A model generated the notes under the pieces. That model was not told where the DNA came from. It did not search any database and worked only from the letters and a program-made list of their open reading frames with translations. DNA of 64,000 bases from Xestospongia bergquistia (lineage: Eukaryota > Porifera > Demospongiae > Haplosclerida > Petrosiidae). The DNA lies in assembly GCA_963965975.1 (NCBI GenBank), contig OZ014421.1, positions 2,841,001-2,905,000 of the forward strand, given 5' to 3'. How positions within the stretch are numbered: position 1 is the stretch's first letter; each line of letters starts with the position of its first letter. A program made the position numbers and the translations under genes. Below, one piece after another: positions 35,660-48,800 of this stretch.

Positions 35660-35931
35660 GTGAGGGTAAATTATTGTATACATTAATATCAATAAAGCTA
35701 ACTGAGCATTTTCAGCTCTTGTAATTGCTATTTGTCGAATTTGGGCCTGTCTAGCAAGTTGAGCTTGTCTTCGCTGTAAGGATTATATAAATTAACAGAT
35801 GACATTGTAATGATGTCATACTTGTTGATAATAATGTATTCTCCACCAGAACAGACAGCATTTAATTCCAAGATGACCACAGCAATAAGAATTATGAAGT
35901 ATAAGAAACTATCCACTAAGTCAAGAAACAT
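35660..35931 (-). CDS. Possible upstream exons of the minus-strand module
   Basis: The - strand at 35931 opens MFLDLVDSFLYFIILIAVV, a signal-anchor-like start followed by LNAVCSGGEY. A 48-bp intron candidate (gtatgac to ccttacag) follows, then an open stretch RRQAQLARQAQIRQIAITRA continuing to IYPHGSLH before a gtgagg-type donor near 35660. The sister copies at 34100 and 36390 have a 2-bp deletion and a stop respectively. Phase fits only if the acceptor four codons in or a shifted AG is used, so the model is tentative. Confidence 0.35.
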
Positions 35932-36109
35932 GTTATAAAGTGAATACCAGATATTGACATATTACTTACACATTATTGAGAGTGTCTTTAAATCATAGAT
36001 AGTAAGGTACTACTACAGCAGTTAATACTGTAAGTATAATAATGAAGATAGTTCAGAAGCTTGATATTCCTTACACAATGACATTCATATTACACCACAC
36101 ACATACATC

Positions 36110-36200
36110 CCATATAACCACGCCTCTAGATCTTTGATGTGTTTTTTTTGCTGCTCCATTGGATCAGGAATATTATATAAGTAACGTATGTATTTGACCT
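36110..36200 (+). pseudogene. Degenerate start cassette
   Basis: Carries the ataaccacgcctctagatct block and ttggatcagg in place of ATG GAT CAA, then jumps to sequence found in mid intron 1 (ataagtaacgtatgta, compare 37013). The ATG is ATT, so it cannot start the ankyrin frame. Confidence 0.6.
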
Positions 36201-36820
36201 TGTAACCCTTCCTTACATGAATGACCATGTGGGTTAAAAATTCTATAGAGACACAGAGAAATAAAGTACTATAATCCTCACCCACATAGACAGCCGTGAG
36301 GATAGTATATTCTATACATTAATATCAATAGAACTAACTGAGCATTTGACCTCTTGTAATTGCTATTTGTCGAAACTGGGCTTGTCTAGCAAGTTAAGTT
36401 TACCTTATCTGTAAGGATTATATAAATAAACTGATGACATTAAAATGACATCACACTTGTTGATAGTAATGCATTCTCCGCCATAAAAAAAACAAAAACA
36501 AAACAAAAACAGTATTTTAAGCCCAACATGACCACAGCAATAGGAATTATGAAGTATAGGAAACTATCCGCTAAGTAAAGGGACATGTTATAAAGTGAAT
36601 ACCAGATATTGACATATTACTTACACATTATTGAGAGTTTCTTTAAATCATAGATAGTAAGATACTACTACAGCAGTTAATAGTGTACGTATAATAATGA
36701 AGATAGTTCAGAAGATCGAGTTAGGAGATATTCCTTTACTACACGATACCATTCATATTACACCCAATCATTACGTCATAACCACGCCTCTAGATCTTGG
36801 ATGTACTGCTCATTTTTGCA

Positions 36821-36838
36821 ATGGATCAAAGTAGATTG
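36821..36838 (+). CDS. First coding exon (MDQSRL)
   Basis: ATG GAT CAA AGT AGA TTG then gtgagtac, a strong donor. Start context gcaATGG. The upstream block with accacgcctctagatcttgg occurs in three copies in 34.4-36.8 kb and may be promoter or 5' UTR. Confidence 0.65.
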
Positions 36839-39800
36839 GTGAGTACTTATAAAGTATACTAAATATACTTAAATAATGAATTTGTTCAGTAACACTTAAT
36901 ATAATCGTTCAGGTCTCTCTAGTCCACTCAATAATCCCGCCATATTGAAGATATTCCCTCTATCTAAACTAAACATGACCTGGTGGATTACTTTAGGTTA
37001 TCTGATCTAATATAAGTAACGTATGTACTTGACCCTATAGTTTGTATATAGGTTATGTCCATATACTTAGTACAATGTACTATATTAGTAGTTACTGTAC
37101 TCTTGTTATAGTATGTCTTCTATAATATTATGTCTACTGTATTATAAACTATGTTGTATATGATCTTGTTTATGTGTAATATTATATTTATTAACTTTAA
37201 TATCTTTGTTAGGATAAATTACTGATTGACTCTGCTAAAAGTGGACGACTACATGAAGTAAAAGAAGCTTTAAAACAAGGAGCAAATGTCAATGCTCAAG
37301 ATTGGGTATGTAAGTGTGTCACAATATAGTACTATTCAGAGATGATATTGTCTTATGATAAGAGTTCTTGTCATTATCAAATCATCATCATTATTTACAT
37401 ATATGACATGTAAGTGTTATAGTTATTATAATAATAATCACAATATATCCTTTAAATCAACCTAGTATAAATTAATGTGTGTGTGTTACAAAGTCTTTAT
37501 TAAAGTTTAATTATGTAATTAAAACATTTTATATATAACATTTGAGATATGTCAATGAAGAGTTTAGTCTGTTGCTGAGGGGTGTGGCTTGAATTGCTTA
37601 CTGCATCCTCACATTTCTTTCTAGAATTATATACATGATAAACTCAAATAAACTAATCCATACTGTACTATTTCATAGTGCTTAACATGTTGTACATGAC
37701 AAAATATTAGGAGTTAATTAACTTTTGTATGTATATCTTGTGTTTAAAAATTTTCATGGTGTTAATTTTTACATGAATCTTTTTGGAGAAGAAAGTTTCC
37801 TGATTTATAGTCAATTGTTTCAATATTTTATAATCATGTGTAATTAGTAGATTTGTTGTAATGATTAGATGTGGTGTGCAAAATATGCTTAAATGCTCAC
37901 TTGTTGTTTTTTTAATTAATGGGGTGTGGTCAATTATTTCATTAGTGACCCTTCACATTGTATTAGAGCCATTTTAGAAACTGATAGTTGAGTTTTAGGT
38001 TGTTTTTGTGATAAAATTTAAGAAAACATTTTACAATGAGAATTTAGTCAATATAGTAATAACATGATTTATGAACATTTGAAGTTACCATGTAAGAACC
38101 TGTAGCTTCACAATGTAGAAAGGAATGTGTAATTGTCAATCAATATGCAAACAGCTAAATGACTGTACTCTGGTCTTGACCATATTTGTAAGCTTAATGA
38201 CTTGTGAAATTATGAATATGATTAACTCGCTATGAATATAATTACATATATCTTGTAATTGACAATACTGTCTTACATATTGTATGTTCCTTCCTTCTTT
38301 GTATTGTTATTGGTTCATGGACCAGATCATATATATTTATTGTTCACTGTGTATACAATCTATTTGTTGTCACTTCATATTGTTTAACTAATAATATGAT
38401 AACATTACTTAATGAGATGTAAATTAAATATGTGATGTCATATTTTATATGTACATGTATAATTATTATATTACATATTAATATTATATCACTTATCATT
38501 ATAGTCATATACATGTAAGTACACATGTATCAGTGTATGTGTGTATATAATGATTGTACTATTGATATATTGATGAATAATTATACTATTACTATTATCA
38601 TTATATGTAGGGCAAATGGACTAGTATATACTGGGCCTCATTGCGTGGACACACAGATATTGTTCAATATCTGTTAGAAGAAGCAAAAGCAGATCCTAAT
38701 ATACCTACTAGTGTAAGTATATTAATATATTTGTATACAGTGTAAACTCTCTATATGTCAAACAACTTACAACCTTGTGTTCATAGTATGAAAGTGTCTT
38801 CATCAAAACTTTACCGATGAAATTGTACATGTGTGTTACTGTAACATAATAAAATTAATTTAGTGATCATGACACAATTTCAAAGTGAAAGTTTGTGTAG
38901 CCTTCTAATCCTACATTGGGCAAGCTAATTCTATGCTAAGTTCAATGTTGTTTCTGTTGTAAACTGTTTTGTGTGATATCATTAGCTTTGAAATTATAAT
39001 GAGGTCTCCTTTATACAATATTTATCAGTTATAATATTACAGATTTCCAGCTTGCATGACTATGATATGTACTAAAAACTGTCACAAAGTCCTACTTAGG
39101 ATGATCCAAATGTTACAGTATGTACTTTCCATTAACTTTAACATTTTCTTGATTTTCTCATCTTTCATGTTAACTACTGTGTGTTTGTATTTTCAGCCTT
39201 CATAAGAAATATACCAAGTTTTATTTTGGTTGTAGATTTGCAACCATCCTCGTTAATGCCTATCCACAAAATATATTAAATATGTAACCTTTTCAGTAAA
39301 GCATTAATTCATAGTCTTTTATTAATCCTTTAACCGTTTAGAGCTTAGATTACTCCAGTAGTGCACTTCTATTTCTTTTTAACCCTTTGACATGGGGGGG
39401 GGGGGAGGAATTAAATGTAATCACGCCCATGGGTGACTACATTTGCAATAATGCTTAATGCTGTAAACGTCTATTATAGCCATTATGTGATGCTTACAAG
39501 TAAGTAATTTGTGTGACAGTGTTCCCATCTTTTACTGTGTGTTTATATTTTGAGCATTCATAATAAATATAACACTATATATAATAGGTGACAAATGTTG
39601 AGACTGCAATGGAAAGAGAGAAATTATGTTTACATGTATTTCTAGCTAATAATCAATCTATTCAACTCATATGACTAAACAGCAAAGATGTTTTCATGTA
39701 AATTACATATTGTTACATAATGAACATGAAAAATTATCATATAATCTTAACCACAAGTTAGTTAAAAACTAACTAAACACTCACCAGATCTTGATAACTG

Positions 39801-42800
39801 AATTCATCACCTTTCAAATATCCTTTTAGGTCACATAAAAAATACTATAAAGTAACTTTTTGCCTTCAAAACATAACACATATGACCTAAGTAATAAGAA
39901 GCTTCCAATTGTCTTGTGGGCCAAAAAATTTTGAACTGACAGTAAATTCCCACACAATTAATTTGGCAATTAAAGGGTTAAGAGTGAATGGTAATAATTA
40001 TTACTTTATTTTTCTCTCTAGCTTTACTTTGTATGTGATACAATCTATATCTATTATGAAATTTTTATTACTAGTTAGTAACTCATATTATACATTGATA
40101 TATAAACACAATACATAACTACATGAGTCCTCTCATTACTGATGGATCACAAACTATCTCTTGTTGTCGAGTTTGTCATGTGTGCAGAGATTTATTGTGA
40201 GTAAGGAGTGTTATACTTGTTCAGTAAAATTGGGATCCTAAATGATTAGGCTTCTTGCATAACTGGTTGATCCATCATTAGAGCTAAAAATGATTTATTA
40301 TCAAGACAGAACAGCTCTTCTTAGTGCCAACAAGACCAACATTGTGATACATCACAAATGAGTGGACTTGGAAATGCAATATCTTTCTAAAACCACTTGG
40401 TGACCACACTAAGACATCTTTTTTGTCATATACAGGTCAAAGAACAAAAGTGGTCTTTTTAAGAGATAGATTTAGTTTTCCTAGCTGCTATAGATAGTAA
40501 ATTAGAATAGCAGATAAGTTATTATCTGCACTACAGGTAGCTATTTTTGATAATACGATAAAAGGAATTTTCATCCTAGTTGACAGAGGATTCCTACAGT
40601 ATACTATTTTCCAATAAATCTATGGAAATAAACACATCTACACAGGCAGTAGTAACCATGTATTCTTTTATAGACTGTGTAGTATGTGATATTATAGATA
40701 TAACGATATATCTGTTCCATGTTGAGACATACTGTCTAACCACATCCCCTATATTACATAAAATGTATGTTATCTTGTCTGTAGTATATTACATGATATA
40801 GTTAACCATACTATGTAATAAACAGATCAGTACTACATTGTATATATCCTATAACCTTTTATGATTATAACACGTTAGTAAATATAAACATTAGAATAAT
40901 ACCATTTGAATAGAAGCAGATTTTTTAAATAACTACACAGTTATCACAGTACTAATACACTGTGTGATAAAATATAATATTATTGTGTAATAGAAACATT
41001 ATTAACACAGTTTTTATGACATTATAAAATGACCACATGTCAATTAGAGCTCATATAATGACAGTAGTTCATTACATATGACATAACCTGGTAACTCATT
41101 ACTGATTGGAGGGAATTGAAGTCATTTACTGTTCCCATTATGAGTGATTAATGTATATACCTGGCAAAAATACAAATTGAACTATATTCTAGAATACTTT
41201 CTATAATTCTTGGCACTTATCAGAGCTATCATATAACACTGTTTGCTGACTTTTCTATTAATACTGTGTTTTTAAAGTATCTTTAAGGGAAAAGCTTTTC
41301 TAGTATATTTTGATGGTTGATTAGTGATAGTGTATGTAAATTAATAATGAAATATAAGAAGTCCACAATATTCACTAAACATTGAGACAAAAATTTGAAG
41401 TTTCTTTAGCTTTTATGAAATGATGATACCTTTTCCAAACAGAAATTACATCATATTATAAATAATCATTAAATTCTATGAAAATGGAAATACCCAGTCT
41501 TTATTTGACCAGTATATCAAGTAAATGTACATGTTATATACATGTACATAATGTTAAAGATGATAACATGTAATTAAATGTCCTCACTTAATGTGTATCT
41601 ATAATTACATATTTTTCTTATTAATTGCAGCATGGATATACTCCACTGATAACAGCAGCAGTTAATGGCTACTTAGATGTTGCTACCATGTTAATTAAAC
41701 ATGATATCAACATCCACCATACTGATGAGGTTAGTAATATATGTGTGTATATTGATGTAGCCTCTACTTTATACTCTGTTCTATTTAATGTATATATAAT
41801 GAACAATAACAGTCTAGCACATATTATATAAATTAATAAAATGTTATGAAATGATGAGTGTTCACTGTTTATTCAAAACCATTTCTCCAATCATTTCTTT
41901 GTATTATCATAAACATGTTGTAATGAAATGCACTAAAGTGCTTAACCTGGCTGCGGTCTTATCCAAAGACTTTCTTATCCTTCTCAATTGACGTAATCTC
42001 ACGTGATGCGCAAAATGATTATTATTGACTCAGCATTTTTCTTCAATCAAAGGGAAAAAAGCTTTGCCTTTTAGTGCATCTGCTGGGTACTTTGTACTCT
42101 AATTGACAAAAGGTCCAATACTTTTCAACTTCTTATTAAAAATTAGTAATTCTCCAATGATAGCTATGGTGTTAGTATTTTTATTTTGTGCTCAATGTAT
42201 TGACAAAGATAACTGGCAAAAGTAAGTAAAACTGTCATAACTTTCCAAAGAAGTATTTTTTCAAAACTTTGCACTTTAAAAAGTTAGAAAATGTCATAAG
42301 CTGTAGTATGCAGGAGATTTTTATTGAATTTTTGATTCTTCACTGAAAGCTGTGCTTTTTTCAAAGGTTTTTTAGACTTCTAAAGCTTTTTGTTCATTTG
42401 TTGCTCCTATTGGCAGTATTTCTAAGAAGTGCAGAAGTTTTGCTACTGCTCACTATAGTTTGGTGGCTACCAGTGCCATATTTGCTGAGTTAAAGCAGTT
42501 CAAAGCCATTTGCCCATGTAACAGACAGACAGAGAGAGAGAAACACACACTAACAGACTACAGAAATCCTCGATATGCGCCCACGCACAGAGAGGTTAAT
42601 AACATTATGTTACATTGAGGTTATAAAGAGATAGAAAGTGACATTGCTAATTAAATAGAAATGAAGATATGGACACATTTTTATGTTTTAATGTCACAAA
42701 CAACCCTATTTGTAAATTTATCAAGGGGTATTTTTGTTTCAGTGTTGTAGTGCACAAGTTAATAAATTTCAAATGTATCATAGTATGTGAAATAACAATT

Positions 42801-45800
42801 TGAATGTAAGAAAAGTGAGGAGACAAATTCAAACAATATCAGAATTCCAAGAAAAGATTGTATATCAATTGAATGCTATTGCTAGCTACATTCTAGTACT
42901 ACTTAGAATAGACAAGGCTACAATCGATACACAGTACTAGTTGTTGTAACCTGGCCGAGATAGGTTCAACATATAATAATAAATATAAAGAATAAAGAGA
43001 GAGATTCAACTTGTACAAAACTCAACAGAGAACTAAACTCAAAAACGTGCTCACACAATACATACATGTGCTCAACTGGAATATTCTGGAATACATAAAT
43101 ACTCATACATTATTACCATATTCATAATTATCACATTTCCCCCCTCTTAAGTTTGAAGTAGGGGTGCAAAACGATCAACAGGTCGTGGTACACGAGTAGA
43201 ATGACGAACAGCAATAGGACGAACTTGTGCAGGTGGTGGTATATCGACTTGAACTGCAGGAGGATCTGGATTTTGAGTTAACGCATCTGACATAAACCAA
43301 TCTTCAACTGGTTCCTGTGCAACAATGTCAGAATAATTACGTCTAAGGTGATCTACATGACGTCTTAGAACAATGCCAGAGTTTGTTTGTACCTCATATG
43401 AAAGTGGACCAGTAACTTTTGTAACCTTCACAGGTATCCATTCTGTTCCATGGAAGTTTTTTGCAAAAAGTTTATCACCAATGTCATACTTACGAGGGAC
43501 TTTATTCCTAATTAACTTGTCTTGTTTATCTGACACTTTGCATGAAGTGTCTGGGTGTAGTAAATCTAATGAAGTACGGAGTCGTCTCCCCATTAATAGT
43601 TCAGAAGGTGAAACTCCCGTAGTAGTCTGAGGTGTTACACGGTATTTCAACAAAAATCGAGCTAACCTAAGTTCCATGGGTCCTTCCATTTTTAAGACAG
43701 CATGCTTAAAAGTTTGTACAGCACGTTCAGCTAACCCATTTGAAGCTGGGTGATAGGGAGAGGTAAAAGAGTGTTTTATCCCGTTTTGGGACATAAACTT
43801 CTGAAATGCTGAACTTCTAAAACCAGGACCATTGTCTGATACTATGTGTTCTGGAAGGCCATGAGTAGCAAAAAGGTAACGTAAGACTGCAATTGTTGAA
43901 TCGGAAGATGTAGACTTGACTATCTGAACATCGATCCATTTGGAATGTGCGTCTACAACTACTAGAAAAAATTTACCATGAAAAGGTCCTGCATGGTCTA
44001 TGTGTAATCTTGCCCAAGGTCTACTAGGCCATTCCCATGGGTGTAAGGGAGCCTTTGGGGGTGATGAACGATTGTTTTGACAAATGTGACAGTGTCTTAC
44101 TTTATTAACAATATCAGAATCAAGATGTGGCCACCAGACATATGATCTAGCCAAACTTTTCATTCGATTGGTGCCGGGATGAGTGTCATGAAGTTGCTCT
44201 AATACAATAGCACGACCCTGAGGTGGAATCACGACATGTGACCCCCATAGTACACAGCCATCCACGACGCTTAATTCATTTCGACGATTAAAGTAAGGTT
44301 GTAAATCATCATTAGAATTAGTAGTATTCCAACCATGTAGAATGAAATGATGTACACGAGAGAGAATTGGATCCTTACTAGTCCAGTGTTTGATCTGGGA
44401 TGCTGTAATTATTGCCTCTGAAAGATGATTAAGAAGGAAATTAACTTCTCCAACATCAAAATTAAAATTAAAGTGTTTGTCAGCTATAGGTAGTCTGCTA
44501 AAAGCATCAGCATTGGCAATCTTGTGACCAGGTCGGTATTGAATAACATACTGATAAGAGCTTAGGAATAAGGACCATCGCTGGATCCTAGGAGCAGCCA
44601 TCTGAGGAACTGGGCGGTTCTCACTGAACAAATACTTCAAAGGTTGATGATCTGAATATATGATAAATTTCCGCCCTAACAAGTATTGATGGAACTTTTT
44701 AACAGAAAATACCACAGCCAGACCTTCCTTCTCCAGTTGCGAGTAATTTTTCTCTGCGGGTGTCAAAGTACGTGAAATGAAAGCGATGGGCTTCTCTGAC
44801 CCATCCTCCATACGGTGTGCTAGCACAGCACCTAGACCGTAAGCAGAGGCATCACAGGATAGTAATAACTCCTTCTGACTATCATAATGAACTAGTAAGT
44901 TAGACGATTGTAGCAACTTCTTAGCTTGTTTAAACACTAGTGACTGTTCCTCTGTCCAATCCCACAGCAACCTATAGAGAGGAAAAAGAACAACAGAAAG
45001 GTTAGGTAAAAATTTAGCATAGTAATTTAGTAAACCTAGAAAAGATTTGAGTTCAGTTATGTTCCGTGGTTCCGGTGCTAATTGTATTGCTCGGAGTTTC
45101 TCTTCAGATGGGTGGAGTCCATCCTTATCTATGATATGGCCTAGGTATTCCACTGATGATGCAGCTAAGGTACATTTCGATTCTTTTAGTGTGGCACCTG
45201 CCTGTTCTAGCCGGTGCATTACTTGGTCTAAGTTACGTAGATGCTCTTCAGGAGTCTTCCCAGTGACGAGAATATCATCGATGTAAACAAGAACTCCTGA
45301 TAGGCCTTGCATTAGACTTTCCATTGTCCTCTGAAAAATAGACGGGGCAGAAGATATGCCAAATGTCAACCCTTGGTATTGGAAGAGGCCTTTAGTAGTA
45401 TTAATGGTAGTGTACTTTTTTCACTCCTCATCTAATTCAAGTTGTTGGTAAGCATGTGACAAATCAAGTTTTGAGAACAATGTACCTCCTGATAAGGCAG
45501 TGAAAAGATCATCCACTCTGGGTAGTGGGTAAACCTCTGGCTTTGCAACAACATTAACAGTTACTTTGTAGTCTCCACAAACACGGATATTTCCATCTGC
45601 CTTAATAACAGGGACGATGGGTGCTGCCCAATCCGAGAACTGTGTAGGCGTAATAACTTTATCTTGTACATATCGGTCGAGTTCGGCCTCAACCCGACTC
45701 TTAAGAGTGTATGGCAAGGGACGTGGTTTGAAGAAGTGAGGCTGAGCCTCGGGTGGTACAAAAATCTTGGCTTTCATTCCTTGGATAGTGCCCAATTCAG

Positions 45801-48800
45801 AACGGAATAAACGAGAATGTTTCTTAATAAGTTCCTCTACTGAAGACTTGTAATAAACAGCTTTAATAGACTGCCAATCTAATTGAATGGACTGAAGCCA
45901 ATTCCTACCTAACAGGGTTGGTCCCTGACCTTTGACCACAACAATAAACAATGTAAACTGTTGAGACTTATAGGTTATCTTGAGGTCAGCTGTTCCTAAT
46001 ATGGTCAAGAGATGTCCTGAATATGAACGTAGAGAAATAGTAGTGGGTTTGAGCTTAACCTCATCCTGAAAAAGTGACTTGAAGGTGTCCTCACTGATGA
46101 TAGACATTGCTGAACCCGTATCCAGCTCCATGTCGAGCTTGCGACCATAGGCTGTAACTGTAACTCTAAGTGGTGCAACTCTAGATGGTATAGAATAAAC
46201 TCGAAACCCCTGGTACAAGTCAACTAAAAAAGATGTACTTGTCTCTTCAACAACATTTGCTGCTTTGGGGGACCTGCCCTTTGAACGAGCTTGAGTGAGG
46301 TGTGGTGTCACAGAGGGCTTGCTGCGACAAACCTTGGAGATATGACCAGTTTTACCACAAGAGTGACACTTCTCTTTGATAAACCGACACTTGTTTGCTA
46401 AGTGAGGCCCTCCACACCTGTAACAAGAAACAACAGAATGATTTTGAGGCTTACTTGAACGATTACCAACACGATGAACCTCGCGGGTCCCATGTGATGC
46501 AATTTGTGACTTCATCAATTGAGCATTCAACTTTGCTCCTTCTAAACTGATAGCAATCTCTACTGCTCGATCAAAAGAGAGGTCGTCTGTTTCCGTGAGT
46601 ACCCTGCTCCGTATGTACTCTTGAGTAAGGCCGCAGACGAACCTGTCACGAAGGTTCTCATCGAGAGCATGGGCCTTGAAATTGCAACAGGCTGCAAGTC
46701 TCCGGAGGTCAGCAATGAAGTCAGCTAGGCTTTCTGAGTCTCCCTGATGACCGCATCCAAACTTGTATCTTTCAGCAACAATTGATGATTTAGGGTGAAA
46801 GTGGTTAGTCAATCTGTCGACCAGATTGTCAAAGTCTTCCGTCTCAGGATTAGTGAATATGTTCGCGAGTATCTCATACGTTTCATAGCCCAACACAGAG
46901 AGAAAAACAGCCTTCTTACGATCTTCTGTTATATTGTTTGCTTTGAAGTAGAGCTGCACACGTTGTACGTACTTCGGGAAGTTATGCCGCTTCGGATCAA
47001 ATACTTCAAGCTTGCCCACTGTAGTCTGTGCCATCTAGTATAGTTAGTGAGTTCGTTTCAGCTCTCGTCGCCAAATATGTTGTAACCTGGCCGAGATAGG
47101 TTCAACATATAATAATAAATATAAAGAATAAAGAGAGAGATTCAACTTGTACAAAACTCAACAGAGAACTAAACTCAAAGACGTGCTCACACAATACATA
47201 CATGTGCTCAACTGGAATATTCTGGTTTACATAAATATTCATACATTATTACCATATTCATAATTATCACACTAGTATTGTACAATATAGGACCAGAATA
47301 CAGTAGTAAATATAGTTGATATGTCTTGCTGGAGTGGACGTTGTGGTTCTTCTTGTGCTCAGATATAGTGTGGCATCTAAATTATGAGAACGAAAGAAAA
47401 CAATACTAACTAGAATGGAGTCATGCTTTCAACTATATCTTTCTCTTTAATGTAACTTAATATTGATTTCACTTTCCAGTAGTTCAGTCTTAATGATATA
47501 GGCAGACCCACTTGAATCATTAAAACAGTTGTCGTAATAATAGATGTAATAAATCAGACATCAGTATTTGTTTATGTTCATTGTTTGTAAGTCAATGTTC
47601 TCTTTTTTTATAAGTTATGTCAGTTTGTTACAAACTTTTACAAGTTTTACGTTCCCTTCTTGTGCAGAAAGTCAGGCTTTACTGTAACACCAGGCCCAAC
47701 ATCATTGCCCGAGTTTCGCTTAAGACCTATGCAATGCTTTAGTTTAATTTTTACCAGTGCTACTTGGACCTTTCTAGTGGAAAAGACAAATGAATTTGCT
47801 CATCACAAGTTGGAAAGGTATACTAAGAGGTCCTCCCTTTATTGGAATTGGAAACCCGTAACACTTACTGAAATGAAAGTATTTGTAGGTATTGTCCTCA
47901 ACATGTAAATTATGCAACTACAAAATTTAAGAGATTACTGGAGCACTAGTAATGTTTGTAACATTCCATTTTTCCGAAAAGTGTTTTCTCGAAATCATTT
48001 TTTCCAGATTTTTGGGATGTTGCATGACGGGAGAATATCTTCAAAAGGAAAATGCAAAGTAGAGCCTTTTTTGATATTATAATACTAAGGTAACTATAAT
48101 CCAGACAGACAAATAGCTGTAGATGAATCTGTCATTTCATTCAAGGGAAGAGTATGATTTTGTCAGTATTTGAAAGGAAAACCATACCCATGGGGACTAA
48201 AAGCATATGTTCTGTCTGATAGTAAAACAGGTTACATGCACAACTTACTACGGAAAGGGTACTAACCTAATTGACAATCATTAAGCATCACATACAGTTG
48301 AAGTTGGTACAACCTTGACAGATCATCTCAGGGACAAGGGCTATGATCTTTACAATGATCAATTTTATACTAGTCCTTTGCTAGCTGATGCACTGGAACA
48401 AATGGGAATTACTCTCACTGGTACTGTTTTGTCAAAATAACGAGGATTACCTGTAGAAATCAAAACAAAACAGAAAATACCAAAGGGTACAACTGAAAGC
48501 TACAGATGTGGTAACATGATGGCTTTAGCATAGCAAGATAAAAGAAAAATTCTTACGCTTTCAACGAAATACACCAACAAGATGATAGAAATACAACCCA
48601 GGTAAAATGATAATGGTAACACTGTAATTGTTATGCAGCAATGCTGACGATTGTGTAAATATCGATTGTGCTCATCTATAAAGTCTGAAGCCATAATATC
48701 AGCACCTTTACCCTTTGATTTAATCGAATGCATGTCAACACTACCCCACTGTGTTTAGCTGAGAATATCGATTCATCATGAAATATGACAACAGTCTTGT

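Larger units (their letters stand above)
33975..36660. repeat. Three diverged tandem copies of a block containing - strand exon-like sequence and a + strand start cassette
   Basis: Copies around 33975-34520, 35600-36200 and 36240-36860 share, in order, a ccgtgaggg / catacattaatatcaata stretch, a ttgtctagcaag / ttgtcttc stretch, a cttgttgataataatg stretch, accagatattgacatattac, and finally a motif accacgcctctagatcttgg followed by an ATG-like position. The second copy has lost the ATG (ccattggatcagg). Confidence 0.7.
42942..47271 (-). mobile_element. Ty3/gypsy LTR retrotransposon, nearly intact, 4330 bp
   Basis: Complete element on the - strand with two 194-bp LTRs (TG...CA), CTAGT target duplications, a primer-binding site and a polypurine tract. 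One continuous frame encodes gag, protease, reverse transcriptase, RNase H and integrase, interrupted only by a single TGA at 45421-45423. No env frame. The LTRs differ at 4 of 194 positions, so insertion was recent. It lies in the long intron between ankyrin exons 41631 and 51845, antisense to the host gene. Confidence 0.96.

Noticed and set aside
43373..43630. Plus-strand ORFs inside the gypsy element (also 45047-45286, 46795-47043)
   Set aside because: Antisense shadows of the pol and gag frames.
42942..47271. Endogenous retrovirus with env
   Set aside because: No envelope frame exists between integrase and the 3' LTR; the element is a Ty3/gypsy retrotransposon.
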